The notes below the pieces were generated by a model, which had not been told where the DNA came from, did not search any database, and saw only the letters and a program-made list of their open reading frames with translations. The position numbers and the translations under genes are program-made. This document shows positions 1-10,640 of a DNA stretch of 64,000 nucleotides, one piece after another (position 1 is the first letter of the stretch; every line of letters starts with the position of its first letter). Source of the stretch: Closterium sp. NIES-65 (Eukaryota; Streptophyta; Zygnematophyceae; Desmidiales; Closteriaceae); NCBI GenBank assembly GCA_948144175.1, contig CANXME010000095.1:496001-560000 (forward strand), written 5' to 3'.

Positions 1-1
1 G

Positions 2-814
2 GTGCAGCAGGTCCTTGAGCGCTTCGGCTTCACTTGGTCCTCGCCACTGTCCACTCCTTTGCCTACCGCTCACTCGCTCTCAGCTCCACCTTCGGACGAG
101 TCCATAGAGCCGAGTGGCCCGTATCGAGAACTTGTGGGCTGCCTCGTGTACATGATGACCTGCACTCGACCTGACCTTCCCTACCCACTTAGCATCCTTG
201 CACGCTACGTTGCGCTCGGGAGACACCGACCTGAGTACTAGGGCTCGTGCTAAGAGGGTGCTGTGCTACTTGTGTAGTACGTCAGGCATGGGGCTCGTGC
301 TTGGAGGACAGGGTTCAGTTGTCCTCACTGGACACGCAAACGCTTCTTGGGTTGACGACATGGCTACGCAGCGGTCGTCACAGGGTTACACTTTCGGCCT
401 TGGCTACGGCTCTGTTTCTTGGCGGTCTACCCGCTTGTCTTTTGTTCTCAGTTCAAGTTGTGAGGTTGAGATCTACGCAGGGAGAGCATGGCTGCATAGG
501 AGTTACGCTGGCTCACCTACCTGTTGACCGACCTGGGAGAGCGGCCTTGTTCTCCTCCATTTCTGTACGTAGACAACAAGGCCATGATTGCCTTGTGTCA
601 GGAGCACAGAATGGAGCACAGGACGAAGCACATTGCTCTTCGTTACTTCCTTGCTCGAGAGCTGCAACAGCGTGGTCAGCTTCGTCATGCTTACGTGGCC
701 ACTCGGGCCAACACTGCTGATATATTCACCAAGGCACTTCAGTCTGGTGATCATCGGCGTTTCTGTACTGCTTTAGGCCTTCTGCTTGCTTCGTCTCACT
801 TGCTCACTACGTGA
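2..814 (+). pseudogene. Copia RT C-terminus and RNase H, decayed (element A)
   Basis: The translation carries the copia landmarks 'GCLVYMMTCTRPDL' (end of RT) and then, in other frames, 'YVDNKAMIALCQEHRMEHR' and 'ANTADIFTKAL' (RNase H end). Compared with element E the reading frame is broken by an early stop at 239-241, by at least one frameshift near 300-480, and by a CAG-to-TAG nonsense change at 497-499 in the conserved 'MAAQELRW' block. The terminal stop at 812-814 is retained. It is a dead copy of the family polymerase. Confidence 0.88.
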
Positions 815-1041
815 CTTTGCTTGTACTGTTATCTACATATATATACCTGCATGCTTACACTTGCTAGGTTGTGATCACTGTACTGCTTGTTCTCATTTAT
901 ATAACTCTGCATGTGAACTAGCCTTGTGGCCAATTGCTTGTGCTCAGAGTGTGTGGTGACTTGTGATCCACCCTGAACTTACTCTGCTTTTCTTGACTGG
1001 TCTTGTGACCTCTTGTTCTACCCACTTTGCCTATGGGGGTG

Positions 1042-1167
1042 TGTCATACTATTATGTTGTATTTGTTGTGTAGGCTCCATTGGGGTAGCCGATACAAGGG
1101 TACAACTCAATTAGGGTTAGTACCACATTTCTATTCAATGCATTCATTCTCGCTTAGTATTCTGACA
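1042..1167 (+). repeat. LTR of element A (3' LTR)
   Basis: It begins TGTCA directly after the polypurine tract and ends TGACA, the inverted termini expected of an LTR. It shares the core 'GTGTAGGCT...GGGGTA...GGGTACAAC...TTAGGGTTAGTAC' with the other LTRs of this family. Confidence 0.85.
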
Positions 1168-1370
1168 CAGCTCGAGCACTTTGCGAGGCGAAAAAAATCA
1201 AATTGGGGCCGAGTTGAACTCAATCGTTGGATATATCCTCAAGGCTGCCTAAGTGGCTGGGCCGACCATCCGAACCGAGATTTGAGGAAATGACTTATAT
1301 CTCGACTCTATTGATTCAATGTTTTTGTCATACGTTATGATCACCGCCTGATACAAAGCTCGCGTCCTAT
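1168..1370. other. Unassigned AT-rich spacer, target of element B
   Basis: No gene is recognisable. The last five bases (CCTAT, 1366-1370) are the left copy of the target duplication of element B, so this stretch was once continuous with 14888 onward. Just before that, the minus strand reads 'TTTGTATCAGGCGG', which faintly resembles a copia primer-binding site. An older LTR element may therefore lie here, but I could not confirm it. Confidence 0.5.
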
Positions 1371-1503
1371 TGAGAAAATTGAAACGAGAATGAATGAACT
1401 ATGAATGAAGTGGGTACAAGTACTAACCCTAATTGGGTTGTACCCCCTATGGGATACCCCACTACAGCCTACACAAATGTATAAGCTATATAATGTTCTA
1501 ACA
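1371..1503 (-). repeat. 3' LTR of element B
   Basis: On the minus strand it starts TGTTAGAACATTATA and ends CTCA. It lies directly downstream of the polypurine tract (minus strand CCTATGGGGGTG, 1504-1515). It matches the 5' LTR at 14755-14887 apart from about four substitutions. Confidence 0.92.
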
Positions 1504-1716
1504 CACCCCCATAGGCAAAGTGGGGGAGAACAAGGGGTCACAAGACCAGTCAAGCAAAAACAAAGCAAAGCAAGCTCAAGGTGCAACTCAAAATCACCAA
1601 ACAGTCCGAGCACAAGGTCAAGGCCACAAGGCCAGTTCACATGCAAGAGTAGACATATATTTATAAGGCTAAACAAGCAAGAGCAGGTATATACATATGT
1701 GACAGTAGAAGCAAGG

Positions 1717-3629
1717 TCAAGCAGGCACAAGACCCAGCTGAGTGCAGAAGCGCTGATGATCACAAGGCGCAAGTGCCTTGGTGAAGACATCAGCAGTGTT
1801 GGCCTCAGAGGCCACGTACGCAAGCCGCGGCTGTCCACGCTGCTGTAGCTCACGAGCAAGGAAGTCGCGGAGAGCAATGTGCTTTGTTCTGTGCTCCTGT
1901 CTCTGCTCTCGACACAAGGCCAGCATGGCCTTGTTGTCTACGTACAGGACTGGAGGAGAACGAGGCGGCTCTCCAAGGTCGGTCAGCAGGTAGGTGAGCC
2001 AGCGAAGCTCCTGTGCAGCCATGGCCCCGGCGTAGATCTCAGCCTCACAACTGGAGCCGAGAACAGAAGACGAGCGAGTAGCCCGCCACGAAACAGAGCC
2101 GGAACCAAGGCTGAAGGTGTAACCCTGTCACGACCGCTGCGTAGCCTGGTCGTCAGCCCAAGACGCGTCCGCATGCCCAGTGAGGACTACTGGACTCCGC
2201 CCTCCAAGCACTAGCCCCATGCCCGACGTACTGCACAAGTAGCGCAACACCCTCTTCGCTGCAGCCATGTGCTTTGGTCGGTGTCTCCCAGGAGCAACAT
2301 AGCGTGCAAGAATGCTAAGAGGGTATGCAAGGTCAGGTCATCAGGTACATGAGGCAGCCAACAAGCTCTGGATACGGGCCACTCGACTCTACGGACTCAT
2401 CCGAAGGCAGAGCAGAGAGTGAGTGGCGAGTAGGCAGAGGAGTGGCCTGAGGCGAGGAGTACGTGAAGCCGAAGCGCTGAAGGACCTGCTGCACCATGTG
2501 TGACTGAGTCAGGGTAATGGTGCGGCGTGCTCTGTCCCGGGTGATCTGCAAGCCAAGGTAGCTATACAGTTCACCCAGGTAAGTGCACGTGTGTCTCTTC
2601 TGCAGCTCGGACTTCACGTAGGCGAGTCCAGCAGTGTCAGCTGTGGCAAAGACCAAGTCGTCGACGTACACGAGGATGTAGAACGGCGGCAGAGAGGTGT
2701 CGGTGCGCAGAAACAGCGACGGGGCGGCAGTAGAAGGAGTAAACCCAAGAGCCGCAAGCGTAGTCCTCAGTGTGTCGTGCCACTCACGTGGCGCCTGGCG
2801 GAGACCGTAGACTGGACGCCGGAGACTCCACTGGGTACCAGGAGGGAAAGACCCAGTGAAGCCAGGTGGGCGGCGCAGCCAGATCTCCTCGTGCAGGCTG
2901 CCCTGCAAGAAAGGTGTGCTGAAGTCGAGAGAGTGCAGCTCGTAGTCACGGTGAGTAGCAACGTGCAGCAGTACCCGAAGAGTGGTCATCTTCGGGGTGG
3001 GGGAGAAAGTCTGAAAGTAGTCAACTCCCTGCCGCTGACTGAAGCCACGAGCCACGTAACGCGCCTTGAAGACAGGCGGAGAACCCGGCGGCCGCTTCAC
3101 CCTGAAGATCCACATGCCACTGACGATGTTCGCCCTAGGAGGGGGGACAGCGTCAACGTAGGTGCCTGTGGACTTCCAGGAAGCCATCTCTGCATCCATA
3201 GCTGCCTGCCACTGAGAGGATTAGGGACCCTCAATCGCCTCCGCGTAAGAGCGCGGAGTCGGGATGTCAAGTGCATCCGGGTCTCCCTCACGGGTAAGCA
3301 GTACGGACACGAGATAAGATGAAGCAGCTGCCAGACACTGGAACTCCTCCTGCCTGTCCTCAAGGACGTCTGTTCCAAGGGCACACTCACCCCCGACGGA
3401 CGGAGGACAGAGAGACTCAGACTCAGCGACAAGACTAGCAGCGTAGTCTAGACGACAGCGAGCAGCAAAGTCGACGAGCTCAGCAACTAGGGCAGACGCA
3501 GCAGTGGACTCAAAGGAAGGGTCAGTGATGACAGTAGCACGGAGACGCGTGACAATAGGACTGGCAGCACGAAGAGAGTCCGACTTCGGATCGGGAAGAG
3601 CAGGAAGAGAGGACTCATGAGGAGAAGGC
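1717..3629 (-). pseudogene. Copia RT and RNase H of element B
   Basis: The minus-strand ORF 3199-2333 covers the RT: 'MDAEMASWKSTGTYVDAVPP' near the N-terminus, 'GVDYFQTFSPTPKMTTLRVL', the catalytic 'YVDDLVFA', and 'GCLMYLMT' at its end. RNase H follows in other frames and ends at 1717 with 'ANTADVFTKALAPCDHQRF'. Damage includes a stop in the 'GPYSSQWQ' block near 3228, loss of bases around 2333 and a frameshift in RNase H. The reading frame continues on the far side of the gypsy insertion at 9678. Confidence 0.88.
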
Positions 3630-3634
3630 AAAGG

Positions 3635-4036
3635 TGTGAGAGGACGTCCCCGTTATAATATTTTCTCACTATTATATTTTTCCGTTATCCTATTCTCCCT
3701 TTTCTCCTCTTTATTTTGGTCTTTATCTCATCTCAATCGGCCTACTATTCTATTTTCTAGAGCCTTCTATTTATTTCTCTTATTTCCTACTTTTCCCACC
3801 GACATACCTATTATACGGCACCGACAGCGCCGACAGTGGTGTATACGGTGTAATCTGGGCGTAATCCCAAGTGCCAATAGACTTGCGTGCTTATGCGCAC
3901 TTGTGATTATAGTATCGGGAAGGGTGTGTTCCCGAAGGTTCGTTTTATCTCGTTTATCCTTGTACTTTCTGAGTATAAATAGGCCTTGTATTCAGTTTTA
4001 GTGACAAGTTTCGATTGAGAATTCGATCCTGTGACA
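3635..4036 (+). repeat. 5' LTR of the gypsy element
   Basis: It starts TGTGAGAGGACG and ends CCTGTGACA, 402 bp, matching 9271-9672 except for one base. It is T-rich in its first half and carries a TATA box about 60 bp before its end. Confidence 0.95.
3974..3981 (+). promoter_or_regulatory. Probable TATA box in the gypsy LTR
   Basis: TATAAATA lies about 55-60 bp before the LTR end, where a retroelement promoter would drive the genomic RNA. The 3' LTR copy is at 9610-9617. Confidence 0.6.
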
Positions 4037-4038
4037 CT

Positions 4039-4051
4039 TGGTAATCAGAGC
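4039..4051 (+). other. Primer-binding site of the gypsy element
   Basis: TGGTAATCAGAGC starts three bases after the 5' LTR. It matches the initiator-tRNA-Met type site TGGTATCAGAGC seen in the copia elements here, with one extra A. Confidence 0.75.
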
Positions 4052-4144
4052 CGTTCTCACTCGACAACTCTCGGCTAAGCAGCGGTCGCGGAAAAAATCG
4101 CCTCGAAAAACCGCCGGGGGCGACCAATTCGACGCCGATTTCTG

Positions 4145-4199
4145 GTAAGTACCAGTTCCGCGCTTTTCGAATTAACCCCCTCGCGTGGTTTTTGAACAG
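4145..4199 (+). other. Candidate 55-nt leader intron before gag
   Basis: The gypsy leader has a consensus-like donor (CTG|GTAAGT) and a T-rich acceptor ending GAACAG one base before the gag ATG at 4201. No ATG lies between the LTR and the donor, so splicing would shorten the leader without changing Gag. The signal is clear in sequence, but its use is only inferred. Confidence 0.35.
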
Positions 4200-4200
4200 G

Positions 4201-5163
4201 ATGGGTTCGCCGGCGACCAACGACGTTACGCAGCAGCTCTTCGCGCAAATCGCCAAGATGGAAGCGGAGATGCGAGCGACGACTGAACGGTCACGATTGG
4301 AGAACGAGCAGATGCGAAACGAACTGCAGCGCGTTACGCGGCTCCTCTCGACCATGAACATTCCTGCTTCGACGACTTCGCAGCAGTCGCAGCGTCAGTT
4401 CGAGGTTCCGAAACTTCGCTCGCCGGAATCGTTCGACCCTAGCGATCGAAAATCCGACGTCAGGCGGTGGCTCGCGACGATGGAAATTTATTTCGCGGCG
4501 ATCGGATGGACGACGACGGAGTACGACGGCGAGAAAATTCGTCTCGCGACAACGTTGATGCGCGGTCCAGCTCTCGAGTGGCTCGGAAGCAACAGTAGCA
4601 TTTTCCAGGGCGAAGCCACGTGGCAGCAGTTCCGGGCAGACCTTCTCAAACGTTTTGAGCCGATTAATTCCACTTATATTGCGCGCGAAAAATTACATCA
4701 CCATAGGCAATACGGGAGTGTCGCGCAATACACGCAGCAGATGGAGGAATTTTATAATCGCATTCCCGACATTACCGAGGGCGAAAAAATTCAGTCCTAC
4801 ATCGCGGGGCTGAAAACCGACATTCGGCGCCAGGTTGCAGCAGCGAATTGCAGCAGCTACAGCGAAATCGTATCGGCCGCGGAGCGTTTTGACTTGGTCA
4901 ACTCCGGGACACGACGACCCCACGTCGTCGGATCACGACAAGGGGATCGCTCGGCTTCAACCACGTTCGCCGACCCCATGGAAGTCGACAAATTCGACGC
5001 GAGTTCACGTCCTGCAAAAAACAAAACACTTTGCGAATTTTGCGGCGGAAACGGACATCGCATTGTCGACTGTTTTCACATGAAATCTGCACGTGCGGCA
5101 TTCCGAGCTCGTGGGAGTGGCGAAACTAAAGACAAAAAGTCAAAAAACGGATCTCGCCAGTGA
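4201..5163 (+). CDS. gag: Ty3/gypsy Gag (capsid and zinc knuckle)
   Basis: This is a 320-residue structural protein of the virus-like particle. The start is the ATG at 4201; nine open bases upstream lack an ATG. The N-terminus has a polar helical stretch with Met/Glu/Arg heptads (about residues 15-50). A retrotransposon-Gag capsid region follows ('[21 protein letters not shown]', 'ALEWLGSN', '[19 protein letters not shown]', '[20 protein letters not shown]'). A canonical CX2CX4HX4C knuckle, [14 protein letters not shown], lies near residues 279-292. The C-terminal tail is Lys-rich and contains a slippery heptamer. Stop TGA is at 5161-5163. It overlaps pol in the -1 frame. No disabling mutation is visible. 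Confidence 0.93.
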   Translation: MGSPATNDVTQQLFAQIAKMEAEMRATTERSRLENEQMRNELQRVTRLLSTMNIPASTTSQQSQRQFEVPKLRSPESFDPSDRKSDVRRWLATMEIYFAAIGWTTTEYDGEKIRLATTLMRGPALEWLGSNSSIFQGEATWQQFRADLLKRFEPINSTYIAREKLHHHRQYGSVAQYTQQMEEFYNRIPDITEGEKIQSYIAGLKTDIRRQVAAANCSSYSEIVSAAERFDLVNSGTRRPHVVGSRQGDRSASTTFADPMEVDKFDASSRPAKNKTLCEFCGGNGHRIVDCFHMKSARAAFRARGSGETKDKKSKNGSRQ

Positions 5164-5183
5164 TTGCGGATCGGGCTGGCGAG
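5142..5183 (+). promoter_or_regulatory. Predicted -1 ribosomal frameshift signal, gag to pol
   Basis: The heptamer A AAA AAC (5142-5148) sits exactly in the Gag frame as X_XXY_YYZ. Four bases later an 8-bp perfect stem (5153-5160 with 5176-5183) closes a 15-nt loop. An outer pairing CGGATC/GATCCG (5148-5153 with 5192-5197) could extend it across an 8-nt bulge. After a -1 shift the pol frame is open from 5148 to 9260. The layout matches the classic slippery-site plus downstream-structure arrangement. Confidence 0.75.
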
Positions 5184-8100
5184 GAAAAACAGATCCGAAA
5201 GCGTCAGCGCAATCTGGACCGAATCGAAATTGAAGGACAGCATTGGGCGCGAGATTTGGAGAATCAAGGGCGAAATCCCAAGCCCCTTGACCGAAATTTG
5301 TCAGAGGAATTCGCCGAGGAAAAGAAAACCTCCGCGAAAACAGACTCGACCAAGACGGGAACTCTCCAATTCGACCCCGGAAAAAAACAGAATTCGTTAA
5401 AGTTATCTTTCAAAGATGCTTCAATGAAGACTGGCGATTTTCGCGGGTCCGGAGCCATAAACAAATTCCGGGAAGAACTCCAGAGGAAGCAAACAATTAA
5501 AGAAGTGGTACCGGTGCCTACGGAGCTGGGGAAAAAATTAAGGAGTGTGGAAAGGAGTAGACCTTTTCACGGCGTCAACGTCCTCTCCCGAAACCAGCCC
5601 AAGACGACTCTCCACTCCCCAGGGAAGAAGTCTATGGAGCTGAAGCAGCTGAAGAGGCAGCTGGGAGTTCAAAAGAAGCTGCAGAAACTCCGAAAACCCC
5701 TCCAGGATGCATCCAGTGGATCGCAGGCGTCGACCGGATCCACCCCCTCAGGGTCAACTGGTATGGTTACTACCTCTACTCCTGGCGTTGGAGAAGAGCC
5801 TTTCTCCACGCAGCCCAGGCCAGCTAGTTGTCCAGAAGAAAGCAGTGGAACCACGGTGTGTACTGAATATTGGGATGTACCCTATGATCCTATTAATGAG
5901 ACTATTTTTGGGTACTCCGAGCAACGCTCACCACTCCTGCTCGAGGTGATCTGCAACGGACAGCGCCTCCAAGCACTCGTGGACAGCGGGGCGTCGCACA
6001 GCGTCTATGACAAAAAGGCAATCGATCGACTCGGAGGTGACATCAAGTCCTCAAGCTTCTCTGCAACGATGGTGGATGGCAGTAAGCTACCTATCTACGG
6101 GGAAACACGGTTGCTACTCCAGATTGGACCCCTTCGATGGAAGCCTGCTCTCCCCGTCACAAATATCAAAGGACTCGACATAATCTTCGGGAGAGACTTT
6201 CTTAAAAAGTTCAACCCCGAGATCAACTGGGTTAACCAGACGGCCAACATCAACAACAACGGGAGGAAAATCAGCCTTCCCAAATGGGACGACACGGGAA
6301 ATATTCCAGTCGAAACACTCACACGCTTTGAAAAGGACGTCAAACGGACCACGGCGGGATTCATGGCGATAGTCAACGAGGCAGACAACGGAGAGAAGCA
6401 GACCCAGGAACTTCCTCCAGCAGTCAAGAAAATTCTTGAAGAGTTCCAGGACGTTCTCCCCGACGATTTACCTGATCAACTACCGCCATACCGGACACAT
6501 CAACACGAGATCGTAGAAGAGCCGGGGTCCAAGCCAACATTTCGAGCACCATACCGGCTGAGCCCGACAGAGCTTGCCGATATGAAAAAACAAATAGAGT
6601 ATCTCCTGGAGAAAGGGCTGATTCGACCTTCGACTTCGCCGTACGGAGCTCCAGTTCTCTTCACTCCGAAGCCAGACGGAAGTCTGCGAATGTGCATCGA
6701 CTACCGAGCCTTGAACAAGCAGACTGTAAAAAATAAATACCCGATACCACGGATCGACGACTTACTCGACCAACTTCGCGGTGCTACGGTATTCTCCAAG
6801 CTCGACCTCAGATCGGGATACTGGCAAATTCGTATGGCGGACAACTCTATCCACAAAACCGCTTTTCGAACTCGGTACGGGTCATACGAGTATCTCGTGA
6901 TGCCATTCGGACTCACTAACGCACCAGCCACATTTCAGGCGGAAATGAACCACATCCTTTGGCCCCTTCTGGACGAGTGCGTGGTGGTATATTTGGACGA
7001 TATCCTGATCTACTCGAAAGATATGAAGCAGCACGTTGAGCATCTACGACGGGTGTTTGAAATTCTTCGACGAGAACGCTTCTACGTGAAACTATCCAAG
7101 AGCGAGTTCGCGTTGAAAAAAGTCCAGTTCCTTGGACATATGGTGAGCGCTCAAGGAGTTCACGTGGATCCTAAGAAGATCGAAGCAGTGCGAACGTGGA
7201 AGACCCCTGAGAACGTGAAGGAGTTACAACAGTTCCTTGGATTCGCCAACTACTACAACCGGTTCGTACCGAACTACGCCAAGATTGCCGCACCATTAAC
7301 GAACCTGTTGAAGAAGAATACACCATATCAATGGGAGGCGAAGCACCAGGAAGCAGTGGAACAACTTAAAACCGCACTCACGTCCGCACCTGTTCTTATC
7401 CTGCCAGACACTGAACTTGACTATGTCATCGAGGCCGATGCTAGCGATCAAGCAGTGGGCGCAGTACTCATGCAGGATCAAGGGAAGGGACTACAACCCA
7501 TTGCATACCTCAGTAAAAAACTTCACGGGGCAGAACTCAATTACCCCATCCATGACAAAGAGGCCCTCGCCATCGTCAACGCATTTAAGGCATGGAGGTT
7601 TTATCTTGAAGGAAGAAAAACGACTGTCTACACCGACCACTGCAGCCTCAAGTACCTGAAGACCCAACCAACACTCTCCAGGCGGCAGGTCCGGTGGATT
7701 GACTTTCTCGAAACCCACTTCCATTACGACATCGTGTATAAGCCGGGGCACAAGAACAAGGCAGACGCACTGAGTCGCCCTGCACACGTTGCCGCCTTAC
7801 AAATCGATGGCATGAACCCACTTTTGAAGGGACTCTTCACACATGGATACACCATCGACCCCGAAGTCTCTGTAGCAGAAAAGCGCCATCTTCTACATTG
7901 GGATCAAGACATCGCATACCGCAAGGGCTCCACAAAAATATGGGTACCTAATTACCCTCCCTTACGCCAGTTACTGCTCGAAGAATATCATGATGTTCTC
8001 TACGCGGGCCACTTCGGTAGTAACAAGACGCTTGCCGGTATTGCGAAGCATTATTATTGGCCCCACATGGCGGATGACGTACAAAAATTCGTCACCTCGT

Positions 8101-9260
8101 GCGACACATGCCAACGGATGAAGAGCAGCAAACAGAAGAAAGCAGGATTACTACAGCCTCTTCCAGTCCCTGAACAGCCTTGGCAAGTGGTTAGCCTCGA
8201 CTTCATCACCGGGTTACCACCTACCAAAGCTGGTTACGACGCCATTCTAGTCGTCATCGACAAATTCTCCAAAATGGGACACTTCATTCCGACACACACA
8301 ACGGCTCGTACCGAGGAGACAGCGCAATTATTCTTCCGCTACGTCATCTCGCAACATGGCATTCCAACCACGCTGATCTCCGACAGAGACCCGAAATTCA
8401 CGAGTAAATTCTGGAAGGAGCTCATGTCGCTCATGGGGACCAAACTCGCCATGTCATCAGCCTATCATCCCCAAACGGATGGTCAGACAGAGCGCCTCAA
8501 CCAGATTGTCGAACAGCTTCTGCGAGCAGCGTGTAAGGACGATATCTCTAAATGGGATGCACATCTGCCGGTTCTCGAGTTTGCGTATAACAACGCCACG
8601 CACGCCGCAACAGGGCAAACTCCTTTTTTCCTCTGTTACGGTCGCAACCCACTCACGCCTCAGAAACCAACAGTACCCGCCACGGTGCAACCCGCACATG
8701 ACTTCATTTCCACTATGCACCAATTGTGGGAGCGCACGCATAAACGTCTTCTGACTATCCAGCAGCAACAAAAGAAGCTCGCTGATCGGAGTCGCAACGA
8801 CCATTCCATCCAGATTGGCGATCAGGTGCTTCTGGATACACGCAATCTCGACATTAGCCATCTTCCGTCTAAGCTCCGACCTCGCTTCTGCGGACCTTTT
8901 CTCGTCGAGGCGCAGGTCACTCCAGTAACCTTCCGCTTGCGTTTACCAGCTACCTGGAGGATTCACAATGCCTTCCATGTTCAACTTCTCAAGCCCTATC
9001 GGGACCCAAACACGGTCTTCAAAGGTCGCCAGCCGCCGCCGCCACTGCCAGTGATCGTTAATGGGGAACCCGAGTACGAAGTCGAAGCCGTTCTGGCGCA
9101 CCGACGACGACGTAGCGGCACCTTGGAGTTCTTGATTCGTTGGAAAGGCTATGATCCTTCCGAGGATACCTGGGTACCTGAACACGACATGGATAACACC
9201 CGCCGTCCTCTGCAGGACTACCTTGTCAAGCAGGGTGTTACTTCTACCACCCAGCTTTGA
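5148..9260 (+). CDS. pol: Ty3/gypsy Pol: protease, RT, RNase H, integrase, chromodomain
   Basis: This is the polyprotein that copies and integrates the element, probably made as a Gag-Pol fusion by -1 frameshifting, since no ATG starts it at the overlap. A low-similarity Lys/Glu-rich linker of about 250 residues comes first. The aspartic protease has 'LVDSGASHS' (about residue 277). RT carries '[13 protein letters not shown]' and the catalytic 'YLDDILIYS' (about 585-620). RNase H starts at '[13 protein letters not shown]' (about 760). Integrase has an H-H-C-C finger ending 'CDTCQRMK', then the D, D and E of 'LDFITG', 'SDRDPKF' and 'QTERLNQ' (about 950-1115). 'CGPFLVEAQ' marks a GPF/Y module. 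A C-terminal chromodomain ends the protein ('[10 protein letters not shown]', '[18 protein letters not shown]', about 1308-1350). All catalytic residues are present and the frame is unbroken. Confidence 0.95.
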   Translation, partial: RISPVIADRAGEEKQIRKRQRNLDRIEIEGQHWARDLENQGRNPKPLDRNLSEEFAEEKKTSAKTDSTKTGTLQFDPGKKQNSLKLSFKDASMKTGDFRGSGAINKFREELQRKQTIKEVVPVPTELGKKLRSVERSRPFHGVNVLSRNQPKTTLHSPGKKSMELKQLKRQLGVQKKLQKLRKPLQDASSGSQASTGSTPSGSTGMVTTSTPGVGEEPFSTQPRPASCPEESSGTTVCTEYWDVPYDPINETIFGYSEQRSPLLLEVICNGQRLQALVDSGASHSVYDKKAIDRLGGDIKSSSFSATMVDGSKLPIYGETRLLLQIGPLRWKPALPVTNIKGLDIIFGRDFLKKFNPEINWVNQTANINNNGRKISLPKWDDTGNIPVETLTRFEKDVKRTTAGFMAIVNEADNGEKQTQELPPAVKKILEEFQDVLPDDLPDQLPPYRTHQHEIVEEPGSKPTFRAPYRLSPTELADMKKQIEYLLEKGLIRPSTSPYGAPVLFTPKPDGSLRMCIDYRALNKQTVKNKYPIPRIDDLLDQLRGATVFSKLDLRSGYWQIRMADNSIHKTAFRTRYGSYEYLVMPFGLTNAPATFQAEMNHILWPLLDECVVVYLDDILIYSKDMKQHVEHLRRVFEILRRERFYVKLSKSEFALKKVQFLGHMVSAQGVHVDPKKIEAVRTWKTPENVKELQQFLGFANYYNRFVPNYAKIAAPLTNLLKKNTPYQWEAKHQEAVEQLKTALTSAPVLILPDTELDYVIEADASDQAVGAVLMQDQGKGLQPIAYLSKKLHGAELNYPIHDKEALAIVNAFKAWRFYLEGRKTTVYTDHCSLKYLKTQPTLSRRQVRWIDFLETHFHYDIVYKPGHKNKADALSRPAHVAALQIDGMNPLLKGLFTHGYTIDPEVSVAEKRHLLHWDQDIAYRKGSTKIWVPNYPPLRQLLLEEYHDVLYAGHFGSNKTLAGIAKHYYWPHMADDVQKFVTSCDTCQRMKSSKQKKAGLLQPLPVPEQPWQVVSLDFITGLPPTKAGYDAILVVIDKFSKMGHFIPTHTTARTEETAQLFFRYVISQHGIPTTLISDRDPKFTSKFWKELMSLMGTKLAMSSAYHPQTDGQTERLNQIVEQLLRAACKDDISKWDAHLPVLEFAYNNATHAATGQTPFFLCYGRNPLTPQKPTVPATVQPAHDFISTMHQLWERTHKRLLTIQQQQKKLADRSRNDHSIQIGDQVLLDTRNLDISHLPSKLRPRFCGPFLVEAQVTPVTFRLRLPATWRIHNAFHVQLLKPYRDPNTVFKGRQPPPPLPVIVNGEPEYEVEAVLAHRRRRSGTLEFLIRWKGYDPSEDTWVPEHDMDNTRRPLQDYLVKQGVTSTTQL

Positions 9261-9270
9261 GGGGGGGAAG
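9259..9270 (+). other. Polypurine tract of the gypsy element
   Basis: GAGGGGGGGAAG lies between the pol stop and the 3' LTR, the expected position of the plus-strand primer. It overlaps the last two bases of the stop codon. Confidence 0.85.
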
Positions 9271-9672
9271 TGTGAGAGGACGTCCCCGTTATAATATTTT
9301 CTCACTATTATATTTTTCCGTTATCCTATTCTCCCTTTTCTCCTCTTTATTTTGGTCTTTATCTCATCTCAATCGGCCTACTATTCTATTTTCTAGAGCC
9401 TTCTATTTATTTCTCTTATTTCCTACTTTTCCCACCGACATACCTATTATACGGCACCGACAGCGCCGACAGTGGTGTATACGGTGTAATCTGGGCGTAA
9501 TCCCAAGTGCCAATAGACTTGCGTGCTTATGCGCACTTGTGATTGTAGTATCGGGAAGGGTGTGTTCCCGAAGGTTCGTTTTATCTCGTTTATCCTTGTA
9601 CTTTCTGAGTATAAATAGGCCTTGTATTCAGTTTTAGTGACAAGTTTCGATTGAGAATTCGATCCTGTGACA
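9271..9672 (+). repeat. 3' LTR of the gypsy element
   Basis: It is 402 bp and identical to the 5' LTR except for one A/G difference in the 'GTGATT(A/G)TAGTATCGGG' stretch. The duplication AAAGG follows at 9673-9677. Confidence 0.95.
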
Positions 9673-9677
9673 AAAGG

Positions 9678-10640
9678 GGCACGCAGAGGAGCAGTGGACG
9701 GACGCAGAGACATCCGGTGCGTGCCAAGAACAGGAGGAGGACGCTGACGTGAACCACGACCACTAGTGCGAGCAGCACGGACAGGCGACGCAGGGCGAAA
9801 CGCAGGCTCACGACGCTCAGTAAGACTGCCAGTAGGACCAGTGTAGGGAGAAGGAGCAGGCAAAGGGGAGGTAGGCTGCAGCGGTAACTGTGACGGGACA
9901 GACTGTGGACACTCTAAGGGAGGAGGAGGACCAGTAGAAGGCGGAAGACCAAGAACCTGCTGCAGGAGTGGAACGAAGTACGGTCGAGGCCGCGTGGCGA
10001 CGCCAGAAGCAGCAGGGACAGCACCAATACCCCAGCAGGAGCACCCGCTCCAGCAGCACCTCCAGCAGCTCCAGAACCTCTAGTACCACCAGGAGCACCC
10101 CCAGCAGGACCGCCAACGGTAGTCTCAGCGCCAACACCCTCAGCAGCACCAGCTCTAGTCGAACCTGCAGGCCCAGCAGCTTTAGTACTCCCAGTCGAGC
10201 ACCTCCGGGACCCGCGACAGCAGCACCCTCAGCAGCCGAAGAACCCCCAGCACCATTAGTATGGCGCCAGCGCCGGACAAACCACTCGCGCAGCTCGTGT
10301 GGAGATAGTGGCTCCCGGCGAGACGAAGCACCCGGAGAACCTCCAGGCGGAGCACCTCCAGGCTCAGCACCCCGAGGCGTAGCACCCCCGGACGCAGCAC
10401 CCCCAGGCTCAGCACCCCCAGGCTCAGCACCCCCAGGCTCAGCACCCCCAGGCGTAGCACCCCCAGGCTCAGCACCCCCAGGCTCAGGACCCCTAGGCTC
10501 CGCACCCCCAGGCCCAGCACCCCCAGGCTCAGCACCCCCAGGCCCAGCACCCCCAGAGTCATCACCCCCAGGCTCAGCACCCTCAGCAGCACCAGATTCA
10601 CCAGTGACCTCGACAGGCTCGCCTGCGTCTACCTGAAGGG
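9678..10640 (-). pseudogene. Repeat-rich linker between integrase and RT, element B
   Basis: Minus-strand coding continues from 3629. The segment holds Pro/Ser-rich spacer sequence and a tandem array of a 15-bp unit (about 10340-10600) that reads as Ala-Glu-Pro-Gly-Gly type pentapeptides in the coding frame. The frame changes several times against element E, so this copy is broken. Long ORFs on the plus strand here are shadows of the repeat. Confidence 0.7.

Larger units (their letters stand above)
1..1167 (+). mobile_element. Element A: 3' end of a Ty1/copia retrotransposon
   Basis: This is the 3' part of a copia element cut by the window edge. It shows a decayed RT/RNase H tail, an AT-rich 3' untranslated stretch, a polypurine tract (CTATGGGGGTG, ending at 1041) and a 126-bp LTR. 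The same order and sequence type recur in elements B, C, E, F, G and I, so family membership is secure. No target duplication can be tested because the 5' end lies outside the window. Confidence 0.9.
3635..9672 (+). mobile_element. Intact Ty3/gypsy chromovirus nested in element B
   Basis: It is a complete element with 402-bp LTRs, primer site, gag, pol and polypurine tract. The duplication AAAGG flanks it at 3630-3634 and 9673-9677. Joining the flanks restores the copia sequence 'GAAGGNAAAGGGGCACGC' seen uninterrupted in elements E and G, which proves the insertion. The LTRs differ at one position by eye (A at about 3917, G at the matching site in the 3' LTR). Both ORFs are open, so insertion was recent and the element may still be competent. 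Confidence 0.97.
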
